Assembly (NCBI RefSeq): GCF_910589235.1
Contig: NC_060965.1
Coordinates: forward strand, 5,511,697-5,575,696
Reading direction: 5' to 3'
From: Vespa crabro
Lineage: Eukaryota; Arthropoda; Insecta; Hymenoptera; Vespidae
DNA length: 64,000 nucleotides
In this document: positions 63,529 through 64,000 of the stretch, one piece after another
Layout of the letters: each line of letters begins with the position of its first letter
Numbering within the stretch: the first letter of the stretch is position 1
Translations under genes and position numbers: made by a program
The notes under the pieces: generated by a model
Told to the model about the DNA's origin: nothing
Seen by the model: the letters and a program-made list of their open reading frames with translations, nothing else
Databases searched by the model: none

Positions 63529-64000
63529 TATTTATACCGATAGCATAACCGGCATACGACGGCAGCGCTGCTTTTGTTAATTCCCTCCATTCACTGGGAG
63601 TTTCCTTATCTGTGGTAGTGCTAACGGCTGAATGATGAACGGAGAAATAGTATCTAATGCATCATAGACGAGAGAAATTACTGTTGTGTATGCGAACGTA
63701 AGTAGAGACACGTTTACTCACATACGTGAGAGAAACATATGGTGGAATGTGATGATGGAAATATACTATGAGTAAGACCAATTTGAAAACTACTATACTT
63801 TGAAAATAGTATAATAATTTTCTTTCTCTCTCCCTTTTTTTCTCCCTTCTCTTTCTCTCTCTCTCCCTTTTTTTCTCCCTTCTCTTTCTCTCTCTCTCCC
63901 TCTCCCTCTTTCTATATACATATATATATACATATATCTTTTTTAATTAGATTAGGTTGATTCATGAACAAGTAATCACAGTTTTACTATAATAAAGAAA
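63529..64000. other. Right edge: less AT-rich stretch and pyrimidine repeats
   Basis: A CpG-containing stretch at 63545-63700 ends in a donor-like GCGAAC|GTAAGTAG on the + strand (63695-63705), so it might be a non-coding first exon of a gene beyond the window. Then follow (TC)n-type tracts at 63820-63912. No protein recognised. Confidence 0.35.

Overview
The window looks like nuclear DNA of an insect, most likely a hymenopteran. It is strongly AT-rich, full of (GA)n/(TC)n and (TA)n microsatellites and homopolymer runs, and has short exons with GT..AG introns, TA-flanked mariner-type miniature elements, a TTAA-flanked piggyBac relic, and proteins of clear animal type. The order is inferred from overall character; no sequence here fixes the species.

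Layout. (1) At 2.57-5.16 kb on the + strand lie the last four coding exons of a cytosolic carboxypeptidase of the CCP1/Nna1 type; the 5' part lies upstream, outside the window. (2) At 8.47-14.74 kb on the - strand, convergent with the first gene, is a complete five-exon mitochondrial uncoupling protein (316 aa). A CRE plus two CCAAT boxes and a consensus splice donor at 19.1-19.24 kb are a likely promoter and non-coding first exon for it. (3) A tRNA-Ile(AAT) gene sits at 20.42-20.50 kb on the - strand. (4) From 21.9 to 27.5 kb is a repeat-built zone: diverged local duplications, a duplicated ~0.6 kb unit, two mariner-type MITEs and a piggyBac remnant that still encodes the Cys-rich transposase C-terminus. 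(5) At 29.06-40.53 kb on the - strand is a complete eight-exon UDP-glycosyltransferase (515 aa). (6) From about 40.6 to 64 kb I find no gene I can name. The stretch is dominated by purine/pyrimidine microsatellites with scattered less AT-rich islands, some of which may be regulatory or non-coding exons of a gene outside the window.

The three protein genes do unrelated jobs (tubulin deglutamylation, mitochondrial carrier, xenobiotic/endobiotic glycosylation) and there is no sign that they form a pathway cluster. All exon joins were made by hand from reading frame, splice consensus and intron phase; every join in the two complete genes keeps frame. I found no convincing undescribed system. The most informative unusual observations are the nested transposon history at 24-27.2 kb and the compact promoter at 19.2 kb.
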